Part shown: piece after piece, positions 24,367 through 33,820 of the stretch | How the letters are laid out: each line of letters begins with the position of its first letter | Numbering within the stretch: the stretch's first letter is position 1 | Source: Streptomyces sp. NBC_01224 | Lineage (GTDB): Bacteria; Actinomycetota; Actinomycetes; Streptomycetales; Streptomycetaceae | Direction: 5' to 3' | Length of the DNA: 64,000 nucleotides | Assembly: GCF_036002945.1 (NCBI RefSeq) | Contig: NZ_CP108529.1 | Location: 8,117,001 to 8,181,000, forward strand | Program-made: the position numbers and the translations under genes | The notes under the pieces: model-generated | Told to the model about the DNA's origin: nothing | Seen by the model: only the letters and a program-made list of their open reading frames with translations | Database searches by the model: none

Positions 24367-25332
24367 GTGAACCGCACGGAACATCTGTTGAAGCGAGCGG
24401 CGTTCGCGCTGACCACGATCTTTGTAGCGGTTACGACCAACTTCTTCCTCTTTCGCGTGCTGCCGGGTGACGCGGTGACGAACATGGCCCGGGTGCCGCA
24501 CGCCAGCCCCCAGCTCAAGCACGCGCTGACCGCGGAGTTCGGGCTGGACAAGTCGAAATGGGAGCAGTACCTGATCTATTTGCGCAACCTCTGCCACGGG
24601 GACATGGGTATTTCGTTCGCCCATCGGCAGCCGGTGCGCGAGTTGCTGATCGCGGACCTGATGAACACCGTGCCGATGGTGCTGGCCGGTACCGTTGCCG
24701 CGATCGTTGCGGGCGTCTTCTCGGGAGTCATTTCTGCCTGGCGGCGCGCGTCAGTAGCCGATCACCTGAGCACGAACCTGGCGATCTTCGCGTACGCGCT
24801 GCCCAGCCAGTGGCTCGGTCTGGTGCTCCTGATCCTGTTCGCCGGGGTCCTCCCGTCGGGCGGGATGATGAACGAGTTCCTCTTCGAGCCCGCGCCGTTC
24901 TGGCAACACCTGGGTGACATCGGTACACACGCGATCCTGCCGGTCGGCACACTGATGCTGACCGCCTACGGCGGCTACACGCTGGTCGTGCGCTCGTCGA
25001 TGCTGGAGATTCTCGGAGAGGACTACGTCCTGACCGCGCGGGCCAAGGGTCTGCCGGCCCGGCGCATCGTCTGGAGGCATGCGGTGCGCAACGCGATGCT
25101 GCCGATGGTCACGCTGATCGCTCTGGACCTCGGATACATAGTCGGCGGCGCCGTGCTGATCGAGGTGCTCTTCAGCTGGCCCGGTATCGGCCTGGCCATG
25201 TACACCGCAGTCAGCCAGCGGGACTACCCCATGCTGCAAGGCGGATTCCTGATCCTGACCGTCTCGGTGATCCTCCTGAACTTCCTCGCCGACCTGGTCT
25301 ACGCCCGACTCGACCCAAGGATCCAGCGATGA
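24367..25332 (+). CDS. Peptide ABC transporter permease (DppB family)
   Basis: The 321-residue protein has an N-terminal membrane helix followed by the periplasmic-side 'FRVLPGDAVTNMAR' segment and a five-helix BPD_transp_1 domain. The EAA-type loop that docks the ATPase is 'VLTARAKGLPARRIVWRHAV'. It starts with GTG after GGGGGAGG. It overlaps the next permease gene by 4 bases, so the two are translationally coupled. Confidence 0.93.
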   Translation: MNRTEHLLKRAAFALTTIFVAVTTNFFLFRVLPGDAVTNMARVPHASPQLKHALTAEFGLDKSKWEQYLIYLRNLCHGDMGISFAHRQPVRELLIADLMNTVPMVLAGTVAAIVAGVFSGVISAWRRASVADHLSTNLAIFAYALPSQWLGLVLLILFAGVLPSGGMMNEFLFEPAPFWQHLGDIGTHAILPVGTLMLTAYGGYTLVVRSSMLEILGEDYVLTARAKGLPARRIVWRHAVRNAMLPMVTLIALDLGYIVGGAVLIEVLFSWPGIGLAMYTAVSQRDYPMLQGGFLILTVSVILLNFLADLVYARLDPRIQR

Positions 25333-26282
25333 GTGTGCAGATCAGCAAAGCGTCACCCAGCGCGGAGGTCGTCGGTCCACACCGGAGCGGTTTCCTTCGC
25401 ACCGCGTTGCGTGAGCACAAGGCCGCGGTCGCGGGCCTTGCCGTCATCGTGTTCTTTGTCGTTCTGTCCGTGATCGGGCCCTACATATCGCCGTACAGCG
25501 CGACAGCACAGACCTGCGCGGTCTACGCCCCGCCGTCGGCGCAGCACTGGCTCGGTTGTGACGACGGTGGCATCGACATGTTGTCGGAACTCATACAGGG
25601 CGGGCGTGTCTCGCTGCTGGTCGGCTTCGCCGCCACCCTGATCTCCATGGTGATCGGTGGCGGATTCGGGATCCTGTCCGGGTACTTCGGCGGCTGGGTC
25701 GATACCTCGCTGATGCGGATCACGGACTACCTGCTGGTCATTCCCGACCTGGTGCTCGCCATGGTGATCGCCGAAGTGTGGGGGGCGAGTCTGCTCCACG
25801 TGATCATGGTGATCGGCATCCTCGAGTGGACCTCCACGGCTCGGATCATCCGAGCCGAGGTCATGTCGATTCGCGAGCGTGTCTACATCAAACGCACGCG
25901 CGGACTGGGCGCCGGCAACGCCCGCATCATCGGACGGCACATCCTGCCGCAGGTCGGACCGCTCCTGGTCGCCAACACCGTGCTGACCGTGGCCGTGGCG
26001 ATCTACCTGGAGACAGCACTGGCGTTCCTGGGCCTGGAGGACCCCGGCGTAACGACCTGGGGGACCATCCTGAACAACGCGTTCCAGCGCACCGCGATCA
26101 GCTCCGGCGCCTGGTGGGCGATCGTCCCGGACGGATTCGTGATCGCCGCGGTGATCGTCGGCTGCTTCCTGCTCGGTCAGGCCATCGAAGACACCCTCAA
26201 CCCCCGGTTGAAGGTTGCCCATCTCTCAGTACGCCGCTGGCGGTTGCGCCCGCTGATCGGAAGAGGCGAGGACGCGATATGA
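25329..26282 (+). CDS. Peptide ABC transporter permease (DppC family)
   Basis: The 317-residue second permease has an N-terminal helix ('AAVAGLAVIVFFVVLSVIGP'), an extracytoplasmic Cys-containing loop ('CAVYAPPSAQHWLGCDDGG') typical of DppC, and the EAA loop 'IKRTRGLGAGNARIIGRHIL'. It forms the channel with the DppB-type protein. Its stop overlaps the ATPase start (ATGA). Confidence 0.93.
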   Translation: MSVQISKASPSAEVVGPHRSGFLRTALREHKAAVAGLAVIVFFVVLSVIGPYISPYSATAQTCAVYAPPSAQHWLGCDDGGIDMLSELIQGGRVSLLVGFAATLISMVIGGGFGILSGYFGGWVDTSLMRITDYLLVIPDLVLAMVIAEVWGASLLHVIMVIGILEWTSTARIIRAEVMSIRERVYIKRTRGLGAGNARIIGRHILPQVGPLLVANTVLTVAVAIYLETALAFLGLEDPGVTTWGTILNNAFQRTAISSGAWWAIVPDGFVIAAVIVGCFLLGQAIEDTLNPRLKVAHLSVRRWRLRPLIGRGEDAI

Positions 26283-27244
26283 GCCTTCTGGAGTGCAGGG
26301 ACCTGCATGTCTGGTTCGACCAGACGCACGGCGGCCAGGTGCACGCGGTCAACGGGGCGAGCTTCGACCTGGATGCGGGGCAACGGTTCGGCCTCGTGGG
26401 TGAGTCCGGGTGCGGCAAGACCACGACGATCCTGGCGCTGATGGGGCTGTTGCCGCCGACCGCCTCGGTGGCGGGCGAGGTCCGTATCAACGGCACCGAC
26501 ATTCTGTGCGGCGGCGAGGAATCGGTCCGCCCGTTCCGCTGGCGGGACATCGCCATGGTGTTCCAGGGCGCGATGAACGCCTTCAACCCGATGAAGACCG
26601 TCGCCTGGCAAATCGCCGAACCGATGGTCTACCACGGCGTCGCGGACCGGGCAGAGGCCCGCAGCCGCGCCAGTGAACTACTGGAGCTGGTCGGAATCCC
26701 CGCCGCGGCCGGGAAACGCTATCCGCACGAGTTCTCCGGCGGCATGCGCCAACGTGCGGCGATCGCGATGGCCCTCGCCTGCGAGCCGAAGATCCTGCTC
26801 GCCGACGAGCCGACCACCGCGCTGGACGTGATGGTCCAGGCGCAGGTCCTGGAACTGCTGACCCGTCTTTCCGACGAGCTGGGCCTCGCGCTGATTCTGG
26901 TGACGCACGATTTGCCGGTGGTCGCTCAGACCTGTGAGCGGGCCGCCGTCATGTATGGCGGCGAGATCGTGGAGGACGGGCCGGTCGCCGATCTCTACCA
27001 TGCCGCCAGCCATCCCTACACCCGGCTGCTGTTCGCCGCCACACCCGACCTCTACGGGGAGGAGCGGATCACCACGATCCCCGGGGGGCCACCTCGGCTG
27101 GACTCCGTCATCGCCGGCTGCCCGTTCCGGCCACGGTGCGACGTGCCAATGGAGCGGTGCGACGGCGAGCACCCAACGCTGAGTATCACCGGCCCGGACC
27201 ACCGTGCCGCTTGTCACCGCAACGAACTCCAGGGGGCGAAATGA
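26279..27244 (+). CDS. Peptide ABC transporter ATP-binding protein (DppD family)
   Basis: The 321-residue ATPase has Walker A 'GESGCGKTT', signature 'FSGGMRQRAAIA', Walker B 'ILLADEPTTALD' and the H-loop 'LVTHDLPVV'. The C-terminal oligopeptide-transporter extension has the cysteine pattern 'GCPFRPRCDVPMERCDGEHP'. The ATG at 26279 is fixed by the 4-base overlap with the permease; longer in-frame starts would lie inside that gene. It powers import with the following ATPase. Confidence 0.95.
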   Translation: MSLLECRDLHVWFDQTHGGQVHAVNGASFDLDAGQRFGLVGESGCGKTTTILALMGLLPPTASVAGEVRINGTDILCGGEESVRPFRWRDIAMVFQGAMNAFNPMKTVAWQIAEPMVYHGVADRAEARSRASELLELVGIPAAAGKRYPHEFSGGMRQRAAIAMALACEPKILLADEPTTALDVMVQAQVLELLTRLSDELGLALILVTHDLPVVAQTCERAAVMYGGEIVEDGPVADLYHAASHPYTRLLFAATPDLYGEERITTIPGGPPRLDSVIAGCPFRPRCDVPMERCDGEHPTLSITGPDHRAACHRNELQGAK

Positions 27245-28266
27245 GCACGCCGCACGCGGCGGCACCAGCGGCGGAATCACTGCTGGAAGTGGAGGGACTG
27301 GCGGCACGCTACCCGGTGCGTCGCGGACTGACCCAAGTACTGGCACGCCAAACAAGGCGCTGGGTGCATGCAGTCGACGGAGTCAGCCTCAGCCTGGCCC
27401 GCGGCGAGATGGTCGCCCTGGTCGGCGAGTCCGGCTGCGGGAAGACCACGACTGTCCAGACGATCAGCGGCATGGTTACGCCGTCCTCCGGCTCGATCCA
27501 GCTGGACGGAGCCGAGATCGTCGGCCTGTCCGAACGGAGGCTGCGCCCCCTGCGCAGACGGATGCAGATGATCTACCAGGATCCCTACGAATCGCTGGAT
27601 CCACGGTTCCGGGTCAGTCAGACGCTGGTGGAACCGATGCTCATCCACGGTATCGGCGGTTCGCGGAGCGACCGGGCCAGGCTCGCCGCCGAGGCCCTGG
27701 AACGGGCTGGCCTCGCGCCGGCGGGGGCCTTCCTCGACCGCTACCCGCACGAGCTGTCCGGCGGGCAGCGTCAGCGGGTGGCGATCGCCGCGGCGCTGGT
27801 CCTCGGCCCTGATCTGCTGCTCGCCGACGAACCAGTGTCCATGCTCGACGTCTCGGTCCGTGCCGGAGTGCTCGCCCTCCTCGACGCGCTGCGCCGCGAC
27901 CCCGGGATGGGAATCCTGATGATCACTCACGACCTCTCCACCGCGGCCCACTTCGCGGACCGCATCGCCGTCATGTACCTGGGCCGCATCGTCGAGCAGG
28001 GGCCGGCGCAGACGGTGGTCCGCGCCCCGCGCCACCCTTACACCCGGGCCCTGCTGTCGGTGGTTCCCGACCGGGACCCCCGTAAGGCCGGGACGCCACA
28101 GATTCTGACCGGCGAGGCCCCCGACCCGGCCAACGTGCCGTCCGGCTGCCGGTTTCGCACCCGCTGTCCCGTCGCCGAAGCGCAGTGCACGACGGCCGAT
28201 CCACATCTGCGATTCCCGTCGGACGCGACAGACCCGGCCCACGAGGTCGCCTGCCATCTCGCCTAG
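27241..28266 (+). CDS. Peptide ABC transporter ATP-binding protein (DppF family)
   Basis: The 341-residue second ATPase has Walker A 'GESGCGKTT', signature 'LSGGQRQRVAIA', Walker B 'LLLADEPVSMLD' (SM replacing the usual TS or TA) and H-loop 'MITHDLSTA'. The tail again carries 'GCRFRTRCPVAEAQC'. A 4-base ATGA overlap joins it to the DppD-type gene, so the five transporter genes form one operon. Confidence 0.95.
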   Translation: MSTPHAAAPAAESLLEVEGLAARYPVRRGLTQVLARQTRRWVHAVDGVSLSLARGEMVALVGESGCGKTTTVQTISGMVTPSSGSIQLDGAEIVGLSERRLRPLRRRMQMIYQDPYESLDPRFRVSQTLVEPMLIHGIGGSRSDRARLAAEALERAGLAPAGAFLDRYPHELSGGQRQRVAIAAALVLGPDLLLADEPVSMLDVSVRAGVLALLDALRRDPGMGILMITHDLSTAAHFADRIAVMYLGRIVEQGPAQTVVRAPRHPYTRALLSVVPDRDPRKAGTPQILTGEAPDPANVPSGCRFRTRCPVAEAQCTTADPHLRFPSDATDPAHEVACHLA

Positions 28267-28336
28267 GCCCTCACGCCGTAGGAACACCTGCTGACCTCGA
28301 AGATCCCCGGCACACCCTCCGACCGAGAAGAAGCCC

Positions 28337-31300
28337 ATGACACTGACCAAGCCCTCGCGCGCGCCACGCCGCCAGCGCATCGACGACCTGACCACGTTCG
28401 CCGTTCCGGAGCAGCCGGCACTGTCGCCGGACGGCAACGAGTGCCTCTACGTGCTGCGCACCTGCGACGCGGAAGCCGACCGGAACGTGCGCGCCATCTG
28501 GCGCGTCGGCACCCGCACCGGCCGGCCGCGGCAACTGACCCACGGCACGGCCGACACCTCACCCGCGTGGTCACCGGACGGCGGACGCATCGCCTTCCTG
28601 CGCACGCGGGACGAGGCACCGCAGATATGGCTGCTCCCCGCCGACGGCGGGGAGGCCGAGCAACTGACCACACTGCCGCTCGGGGCCGGTGCGCCCGTGT
28701 GGAGCCCGGACGGCACGAAGATCGCCTTCGTGGCAGCGGTGGATCCGCTCGCGGCCGACTCGGACGGCATGTCGCCCGCGGCCCGTGCGAGCGCGCCGCT
28801 CGTCGCAGACCGGCTCACCTATCAGGAGGACGGCGCGGGTCTGCTGGGCGTCGTACGCCGCCACCTGCACGTCCTCGACCTGGCCACCGGGCGATGCCGC
28901 CAGGTGACCGAGGGGGACTGGCATGCCAACTATCCTGCCTGGTCACCGGACTCGACACGGCTGGCGTTCGCCGCGGCGATGGCTCCGGACGCGGATCTGC
29001 GGGCCCGCATGCCCGTGTACGTCCTCGACGTGACCGGCGAGCCGGCGAGGCCGGAGCCGGCCGGCCTGCCCGACGGGTTCGCCGGTCCGATCCTGTGGAC
29101 GCCGGACGCAAGGGCACTCCTCGTCGTGGGGACTGCCGGCGAACCGGCCGGCCACGCCCGCCTCCTGCGCGTTCCGCTGGACGGCGGCACACCGGTCGAG
29201 CCGGCCGCCGCACTGGACCGCAACGTGATGCCAGGTGCCCCGAGCTACCCCGGGGCCCTGCCGCAGTTCGGCGACGGCGGTCGCACGATCCTGTTCTGCG
29301 TCCGCGATCGTGGCTGTACCCACCTGTACGCGGTGTCCGCCGACGGTGGCACACCCCGCCCACTCGTCGCGGGCACCGGGCGGAACGTCCACGGCCTGTC
29401 GGTGGCGGGTGACACGGCCGTCATCGTGCTCGGCACGCCGGCCTCGTTCGGCGAGATCGTCACCGTGGACCTCGCGACGGGCGCGGAAACAGTCCGGACC
29501 GAACACGGAGCTGGCCTGGCCGACGTCGAGCTGTTCCCGCGAGAGGAACGGGAGTTCACCGTCTCCGACGGCACGGTCGTCCATGGCTGGCTCATCCACG
29601 ATCCTGCCGCGGAAGGACCACGCCCCCTGCTCCTGGACATCCATGGCGGACCGCACAACGCATGGAACGGTGCCGCCAACGAGGTGGAGCTCTACCACCA
29701 GGAACTCGTGGCACGTGGCTGGGCCGTTCTGCTGCTGAACCCGCGTGGCAGCGACGGGTACGGCGAGCAGTACTGGAATGCCGCGCTCGGTGCCTGGGGC
29801 GAGGCCGATGCGAAGGACCTCCTGGAACCCATCGACGATCTCGTGGCAGCGGGGATCGCCGACCCTGCCAGGCTGGCTGTCTCCGGCTACAGCTACGGGG
29901 GATATCTGACCTGCTACCTCACCAGCCGGGACGACCGGTTCGCGGCCGCGGTGACGGGCGGAGTGATCAGCGACCTCGTCAGCCTGGCCGGCACCGCCGA
30001 TGACGCCCACCTGTTCGGCCTGTCCGAACTCGGCGCCCTTCCGTGGACCGCCCCGGACCGCTACGCGGCGATGTCACCGCTGACCCGGGTCGACCAGGTC
30101 AGGACGCCGACCCTGATCCTGCACGGCGCGGCAGACCTGGGCTGCCCGGTCGGCCAGGCCCAGCAGTGGCACACGGCGCTGCGAGGGCGCGGCGTACCCA
30201 CCCGGCTCGTGCTCTACCCGGAGGCATCGCACCTGTTCGTCCTCGACGGGCCGCCGTCGCAGCGGATCGACTTCAACCGTCGCATCGTGGACTGGGTCGA
30301 GCAGTACGCCGGCAGTAGCTCCGGACCTGCACGGCCCCGCCTCGACGCCGCGCACTGGCAGCGCCGGCTGACCACGCTGGCCGAGCACCACCACGTACCC
30401 GGAGCCACGCTCGGCATCCTGCGGATGGGTTCCGGCAGGGAGGACGAGCTCGTCGAAGCCGCGTACGGCGTGCTCAACAAGGACACCGGTGTCGAGACGA
30501 CGACCGACTCCGTATTCCAGATCGGCTCGATCACCAAGGTCTGGACGGCGACGGTCGTCATGCAGCTCGTCGACGAGGGTCTGCTGCACCTCGACACCCC
30601 GATCGCCGAAGTCCTGCCCGAACTGCGGCTTTCCGAGCCGGACGTCGCCAAGCGCGTGACCATGCGGCATCTGCTCACGCACACGAGCGGCATCGACGGC
30701 GACGTCTTCACCGACACGGGACGAGGGGACGACTGCCTGGAGAAGTACGTGGCACTGCTGGCCGACGTGGCGCAGAACCATCCGCTGGACGCGACCTGGT
30801 CCTACTGCAACGCCGGTTTCTCGTTGGCCGGCCGGGTGATCGAGAAGCTGACCGGCGACACGTGGGACGAGGCCATACGGAAGCGGCTCTTCACCCCACT
30901 GGGCCTTGAGCGCACGATGACGCTGCCCGAAGATGCGCTGCTGCACCGCACCGCCGTTGGGCACGTGACCGACGGTGCGACCGAGCCAGTGCGTGCACCG
31001 GTGTGGGGACTGCCACGAGCGGTGGCGCCCGCCGGCCTGATCAGCTCGACTGTCGCCGACGTGCTCACGTTCGCGCGAATGCACCTCGCCGGCGGGCCGG
31101 CGCACGATGGCACCCGGCTGCTCACCGAGTCGAGCGCCGCGGCAATGGCCGATTTCCAGGTGGAACTGCCGGACCACTTCGACCTCGCCGACTCATGGGG
31201 CCTCGGCTGGTCCCGTATCGGCTGGGACGGTCGCCGGCTCCTCGGGCACGACGGCTCGACGATCGGACAGGACGCTTACCTGCGCCTGCTGCCCGACGAG

Positions 31301-31717
31301 CGTCTCGCAGTCGCTCTGCTCACCAACGGCGGCAACACGACGGGGCTGTACGAGGACCTGTTTGGCGAGATCTTTGCCGAGCTTGCCGACGTCGCGATGC
31401 CGCCACCGCTCGGCCCACCGGCCCTGCCCGTGCCGCAGGACGTACGACCCCATCTGGGCACGTACGAGCGGGCGGGCGTCCGGATGGAGGTGCTCGACGG
31501 GGACGACGGTCCGATCCTGCGGACGACGGTCACCGGCCCGCCGGCCGAGCTGACGCCCGGTCCGGAGACCGAGCAGGCGATGGTGCCGGTCAAGGAGAAC
31601 CTGTTCGTCGTCCACGAGCCCGAGGAGCAGTCCTGGGTTCCGGTGACCTTCTACGCCCTGCCGACCGGCGAGCGGTATCTGCACGTCGCCTCGCGTGCTA
31701 CACCGAAGGCGGACTGA
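28337..31717 (+). CDS. Two-enzyme fusion: S9 prolyl-oligopeptidase-type peptidase plus beta-lactamase-fold hydrolase
   Basis: The 1126-residue protein has an N-terminal TolB/WD40-like propeller (about 10-400, repeats such as 'PAWSPDGGRIAFLR') and an S9 alpha/beta-hydrolase domain (about 400-655) with triad S519 in 'GYSYGGYL', D600 and H632 in 'EASHLF'. After a short Ser/Gly/Pro linker a complete penicillin-binding-like hydrolase follows (about 665-1126) with S731-I-T-K734, Y823-C-N825 and H971-D-G973. No signal peptide is seen, so it is cytosolic. S9 enzymes cut short peptides and the second fold often shows D-aminopeptidase or esterase activity, so one protein could process imported peptides twice. 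It begins 70 bases after the transporter operon. The long frame is unbroken, so the fusion is real in this sequence. Confidence 0.9.
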   Translation: MTLTKPSRAPRRQRIDDLTTFAVPEQPALSPDGNECLYVLRTCDAEADRNVRAIWRVGTRTGRPRQLTHGTADTSPAWSPDGGRIAFLRTRDEAPQIWLLPADGGEAEQLTTLPLGAGAPVWSPDGTKIAFVAAVDPLAADSDGMSPAARASAPLVADRLTYQEDGAGLLGVVRRHLHVLDLATGRCRQVTEGDWHANYPAWSPDSTRLAFAAAMAPDADLRARMPVYVLDVTGEPARPEPAGLPDGFAGPILWTPDARALLVVGTAGEPAGHARLLRVPLDGGTPVEPAAALDRNVMPGAPSYPGALPQFGDGGRTILFCVRDRGCTHLYAVSADGGTPRPLVAGTGRNVHGLSVAGDTAVIVLGTPASFGEIVTVDLATGAETVRTEHGAGLADVELFPREEREFTVSDGTVVHGWLIHDPAAEGPRPLLLDIHGGPHNAWNGAANEVELYHQELVARGWAVLLLNPRGSDGYGEQYWNAALGAWGEADAKDLLEPIDDLVAAGIADPARLAVSGYSYGGYLTCYLTSRDDRFAAAVTGGVISDLVSLAGTADDAHLFGLSELGALPWTAPDRYAAMSPLTRVDQVRTPTLILHGAADLGCPVGQAQQWHTALRGRGVPTRLVLYPEASHLFVLDGPPSQRIDFNRRIVDWVEQYAGSSSGPARPRLDAAHWQRRLTTLAEHHHVPGATLGILRMGSGREDELVEAAYGVLNKDTGVETTTDSVFQIGSITKVWTATVVMQLVDEGLLHLDTPIAEVLPELRLSEPDVAKRVTMRHLLTHTSGIDGDVFTDTGRGDDCLEKYVALLADVAQNHPLDATWSYCNAGFSLAGRVIEKLTGDTWDEAIRKRLFTPLGLERTMTLPEDALLHRTAVGHVTDGATEPVRAPVWGLPRAVAPAGLISSTVADVLTFARMHLAGGPAHDGTRLLTESSAAAMADFQVELPDHFDLADSWGLGWSRIGWDGRRLLGHDGSTIGQDAYLRLLPDERLAVALLTNGGNTTGLYEDLFGEIFAELADVAMPPPLGPPALPVPQDVRPHLGTYERAGVRMEVLDGDDGPILRTTVTGPPAELTPGPETEQAMVPVKENLFVVHEPEEQSWVPVTFYALPTGERYLHVASRATPKAD

Positions 31718-31718
31718 C

Positions 31719-32906
31719 ATGGACCTCACAACTCTTGGCGCCGACATGACCGCCGCGCTGCCGGAGATGCTCGCCGACATCGAGGCGCTCGTGACATGCG
31801 AGTCGCCGTCCAGCGACCTGGCCGCGCTCGCCAGAAGCGCGGACACGGTGGCACGGATCGGCGCACAGCGGCTCGGAGTGGCCCCGGAACGCATCGTCCT
31901 GGACGGGCGTACGCACCTGCGCTGGCGCCTCGGTGACGGGCCGCCCCGCGTGCTGCTGCTCGGGCACCACGACACCGTATGGCCGATCGGGACGCTGACG
32001 ACCCATCCGTTCGCGGTCGCCGACGGCGTGCTGCGCGGCCCGGGCTGCTTCGACATGAAGGCAGGTCTGGTGTTGGCGATGCACGCCGCGGCTCGCCTTC
32101 CCGACCCCTCGGGCGTGACGATTCTGATCAACGCCGATGAAGAGATCGGCTCGCCCAGCTCGCGGACGCTCATCGAGACCGAGGCCACCGGCCTGGCCGC
32201 GGCTCTGGTGCTTGAAGCGGCAGCCGACGGCGGCGCGCTCAAGACCGAGCGCAAGGGCGTCTCGCAGTACGAGGTGGCCGTCTCGGGCCGGGCCGCCCAC
32301 GCCGGTCTGGAACCCGAGCGCGGTGTCAACGCCACCGTCGAGACAGCTCATCAGGTGCTGGCAGTGACCGCGCTCGCCGACCCGGACCGGGGCACGACGG
32401 TCACACCGACGCTGATGTCGGCGGGTCTCACGTCGAACACCGTGCCGGCCGCCGGGGAGTTCACGGTCGACGTGAGGGTCCGCGACGTCGCCGAGCAGCA
32501 CCGGATCGACGCCGCGATGCGCGCCCTGCAGCCGACGCTGGACGGTGCGCGCGTGGAGATCACGGGCGGCCCGAACTGTCCGCCGCTGGCCGCGGAGGCG
32601 TCAGCAGCCCTGTACGCGCGCGCCGTGGCCGTGGCCGCCGACCTCGGACTGCCTCCACCAATCCGTGCCGCGGTGGGTGGCGGCTCGGACGGCAACTTCA
32701 CCGCCGGCGTCGGCACACCCACGCTGGACGGGCTCGGCGCGGTGGGCGGCGGCGCCCACGCCGACGACGAGCATGTGCTGGTTGCCGAGTTACCCGCATG
32801 TGCCGCCCTGGTTGCTGCGCTCGTCGCGGGGTTGCTCGACGAGGCGTCGGCCGGTCCCTCCCCAGCGAGCCGATCACGACGTTCCCGGACGAGGTCACGA
32901 GAATGA
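31719..32906 (+). CDS. M20 metallopeptidase, carboxypeptidase G2-like (candidate N-succinyl-L-amino-acid desuccinylase)
   Basis: The 395-residue protein has the di-zinc site of M20 enzymes: H83 and D85 in 'LLLGHHDTVWPIG', D112 in 'GPGCFDMKAG', E141-E142 in 'INADEEIGSPSS', a later Glu in 'LVLEAAADGG' and the final His in 'GGGAHADDEHV'. A dimerisation lid lies between about 185 and 290. CPG2-like members hydrolyse N-acyl amino acids. In the known N-succinylamino-acid racemase pathway an M20 enzyme removes succinate from the L-form, and this gene overlaps the GNAT gene, which overlaps the racemase gene. That context supports the desuccinylase role. Confidence 0.88.
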   Translation: MDLTTLGADMTAALPEMLADIEALVTCESPSSDLAALARSADTVARIGAQRLGVAPERIVLDGRTHLRWRLGDGPPRVLLLGHHDTVWPIGTLTTHPFAVADGVLRGPGCFDMKAGLVLAMHAAARLPDPSGVTILINADEEIGSPSSRTLIETEATGLAAALVLEAAADGGALKTERKGVSQYEVAVSGRAAHAGLEPERGVNATVETAHQVLAVTALADPDRGTTVTPTLMSAGLTSNTVPAAGEFTVDVRVRDVAEQHRIDAAMRALQPTLDGARVEITGGPNCPPLAAEASAALYARAVAVAADLGLPPPIRAAVGGGSDGNFTAGVGTPTLDGLGAVGGGAHADDEHVLVAELPACAALVAALVAGLLDEASAGPSPASRSRRSRTRSRE

Positions 32907-33820
32907 GAATGGAGCGGGTGGTGGATTCGTACAGTCTCCGCGCCGGTGCGGATCCGGGCGCTGATGCCGCGGTGAACGCCGCAGACCTGGCCGCGCGCGC
33001 AGCGGGCGTTCACGTCCGGGAGGTCGTCGAGCTCGGTGAACTCGAAGCGGTGCACAGGCTTTACGACACGATCTGGCGCCCCGACCCGTCGAGCCCGCCG
33101 GTGACGTCCGAACTCCTGCGAGCCCTGGCCAAGGCCGGAAACTACGTCACCGGCGCGTTCGATGGCCCCCAGCTGGTGGGCGCGTGTGTCGGCTTCTTCC
33201 GCCCACCTGCGGAGGAGGCGATGCACAGCCACATCGCCGGGGTGTCCGCGGCGGCATACGGCCGGAGCGTCGGCTTCGCCCTCAAGCTGCACCAGCGCGC
33301 CTGGGCGATGACGCGTGGCGTCTCGGAGATCGCGTGGACCTTCGACCCACTCGTCAGCCGTAATGCGTACTTCAATCTGGCCAAACTCGCTGCCGGGGCC
33401 CCGGAGTACCTGACCAACTTCTACGGCGGCGTGCACGACGGCATCAACGGAGACGATGACACCGACCGGCTGTTCGTCCGGTGGTCCTTGCGCACGCCCG
33501 AAGTGGTGGCCGCCTGCGCCGGAACAGTCCGGCCGTGCGACGCGGAGTCCGAGCAGCGACGCGGAGCCGTGGTGGCGCTCGCCTGCTCCGACGACGGGTC
33601 GCCGGTGCCCGGTGTGCCGGATGGCGACACGCTGCTGGTGGCCGTGCCGCCCGACATCGCGTCGCTGCGCGGGGCAGAGCCCGAACGCGGCCGGGCGTGG
33701 CGCACCGCGGTACGTGAGGTGCTCACGGCAGCGATGGCGGATGACCTCCACATCGCCGGATTCGACAAATCCGGTTGGTACGTCCTCAAGCGCGACACAA
33801 CAGAAGGGCAGCACGCATGA
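32903..33820 (+). CDS. GNAT-family acyltransferase (candidate succinyl-CoA:D-amino-acid N-succinyltransferase)
   Basis: The 305-residue protein contains a GNAT-like core (about 55-190): 'LVGACVGFFRPP' as central strand, then 'SHIAGVSAAAYGRSVGFALK' for the acyl-CoA loop and helix and 'IAWTFDPLVSRNAYFNLAKL'. Overlaps of 4 bases tie it to the M20 gene before and the enolase-family gene after it. In characterised racemase pathways a GNAT protein transfers succinyl from CoA to D-amino acids, so that role is inferred. A second ATG lies 2 codons in. Confidence 0.82.
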   Translation: MRMERVVDSYSLRAGADPGADAAVNAADLAARAAGVHVREVVELGELEAVHRLYDTIWRPDPSSPPVTSELLRALAKAGNYVTGAFDGPQLVGACVGFFRPPAEEAMHSHIAGVSAAAYGRSVGFALKLHQRAWAMTRGVSEIAWTFDPLVSRNAYFNLAKLAAGAPEYLTNFYGGVHDGINGDDDTDRLFVRWSLRTPEVVAACAGTVRPCDAESEQRRGAVVALACSDDGSPVPGVPDGDTLLVAVPPDIASLRGAEPERGRAWRTAVREVLTAAMADDLHIAGFDKSGWYVLKRDTTEGQHA

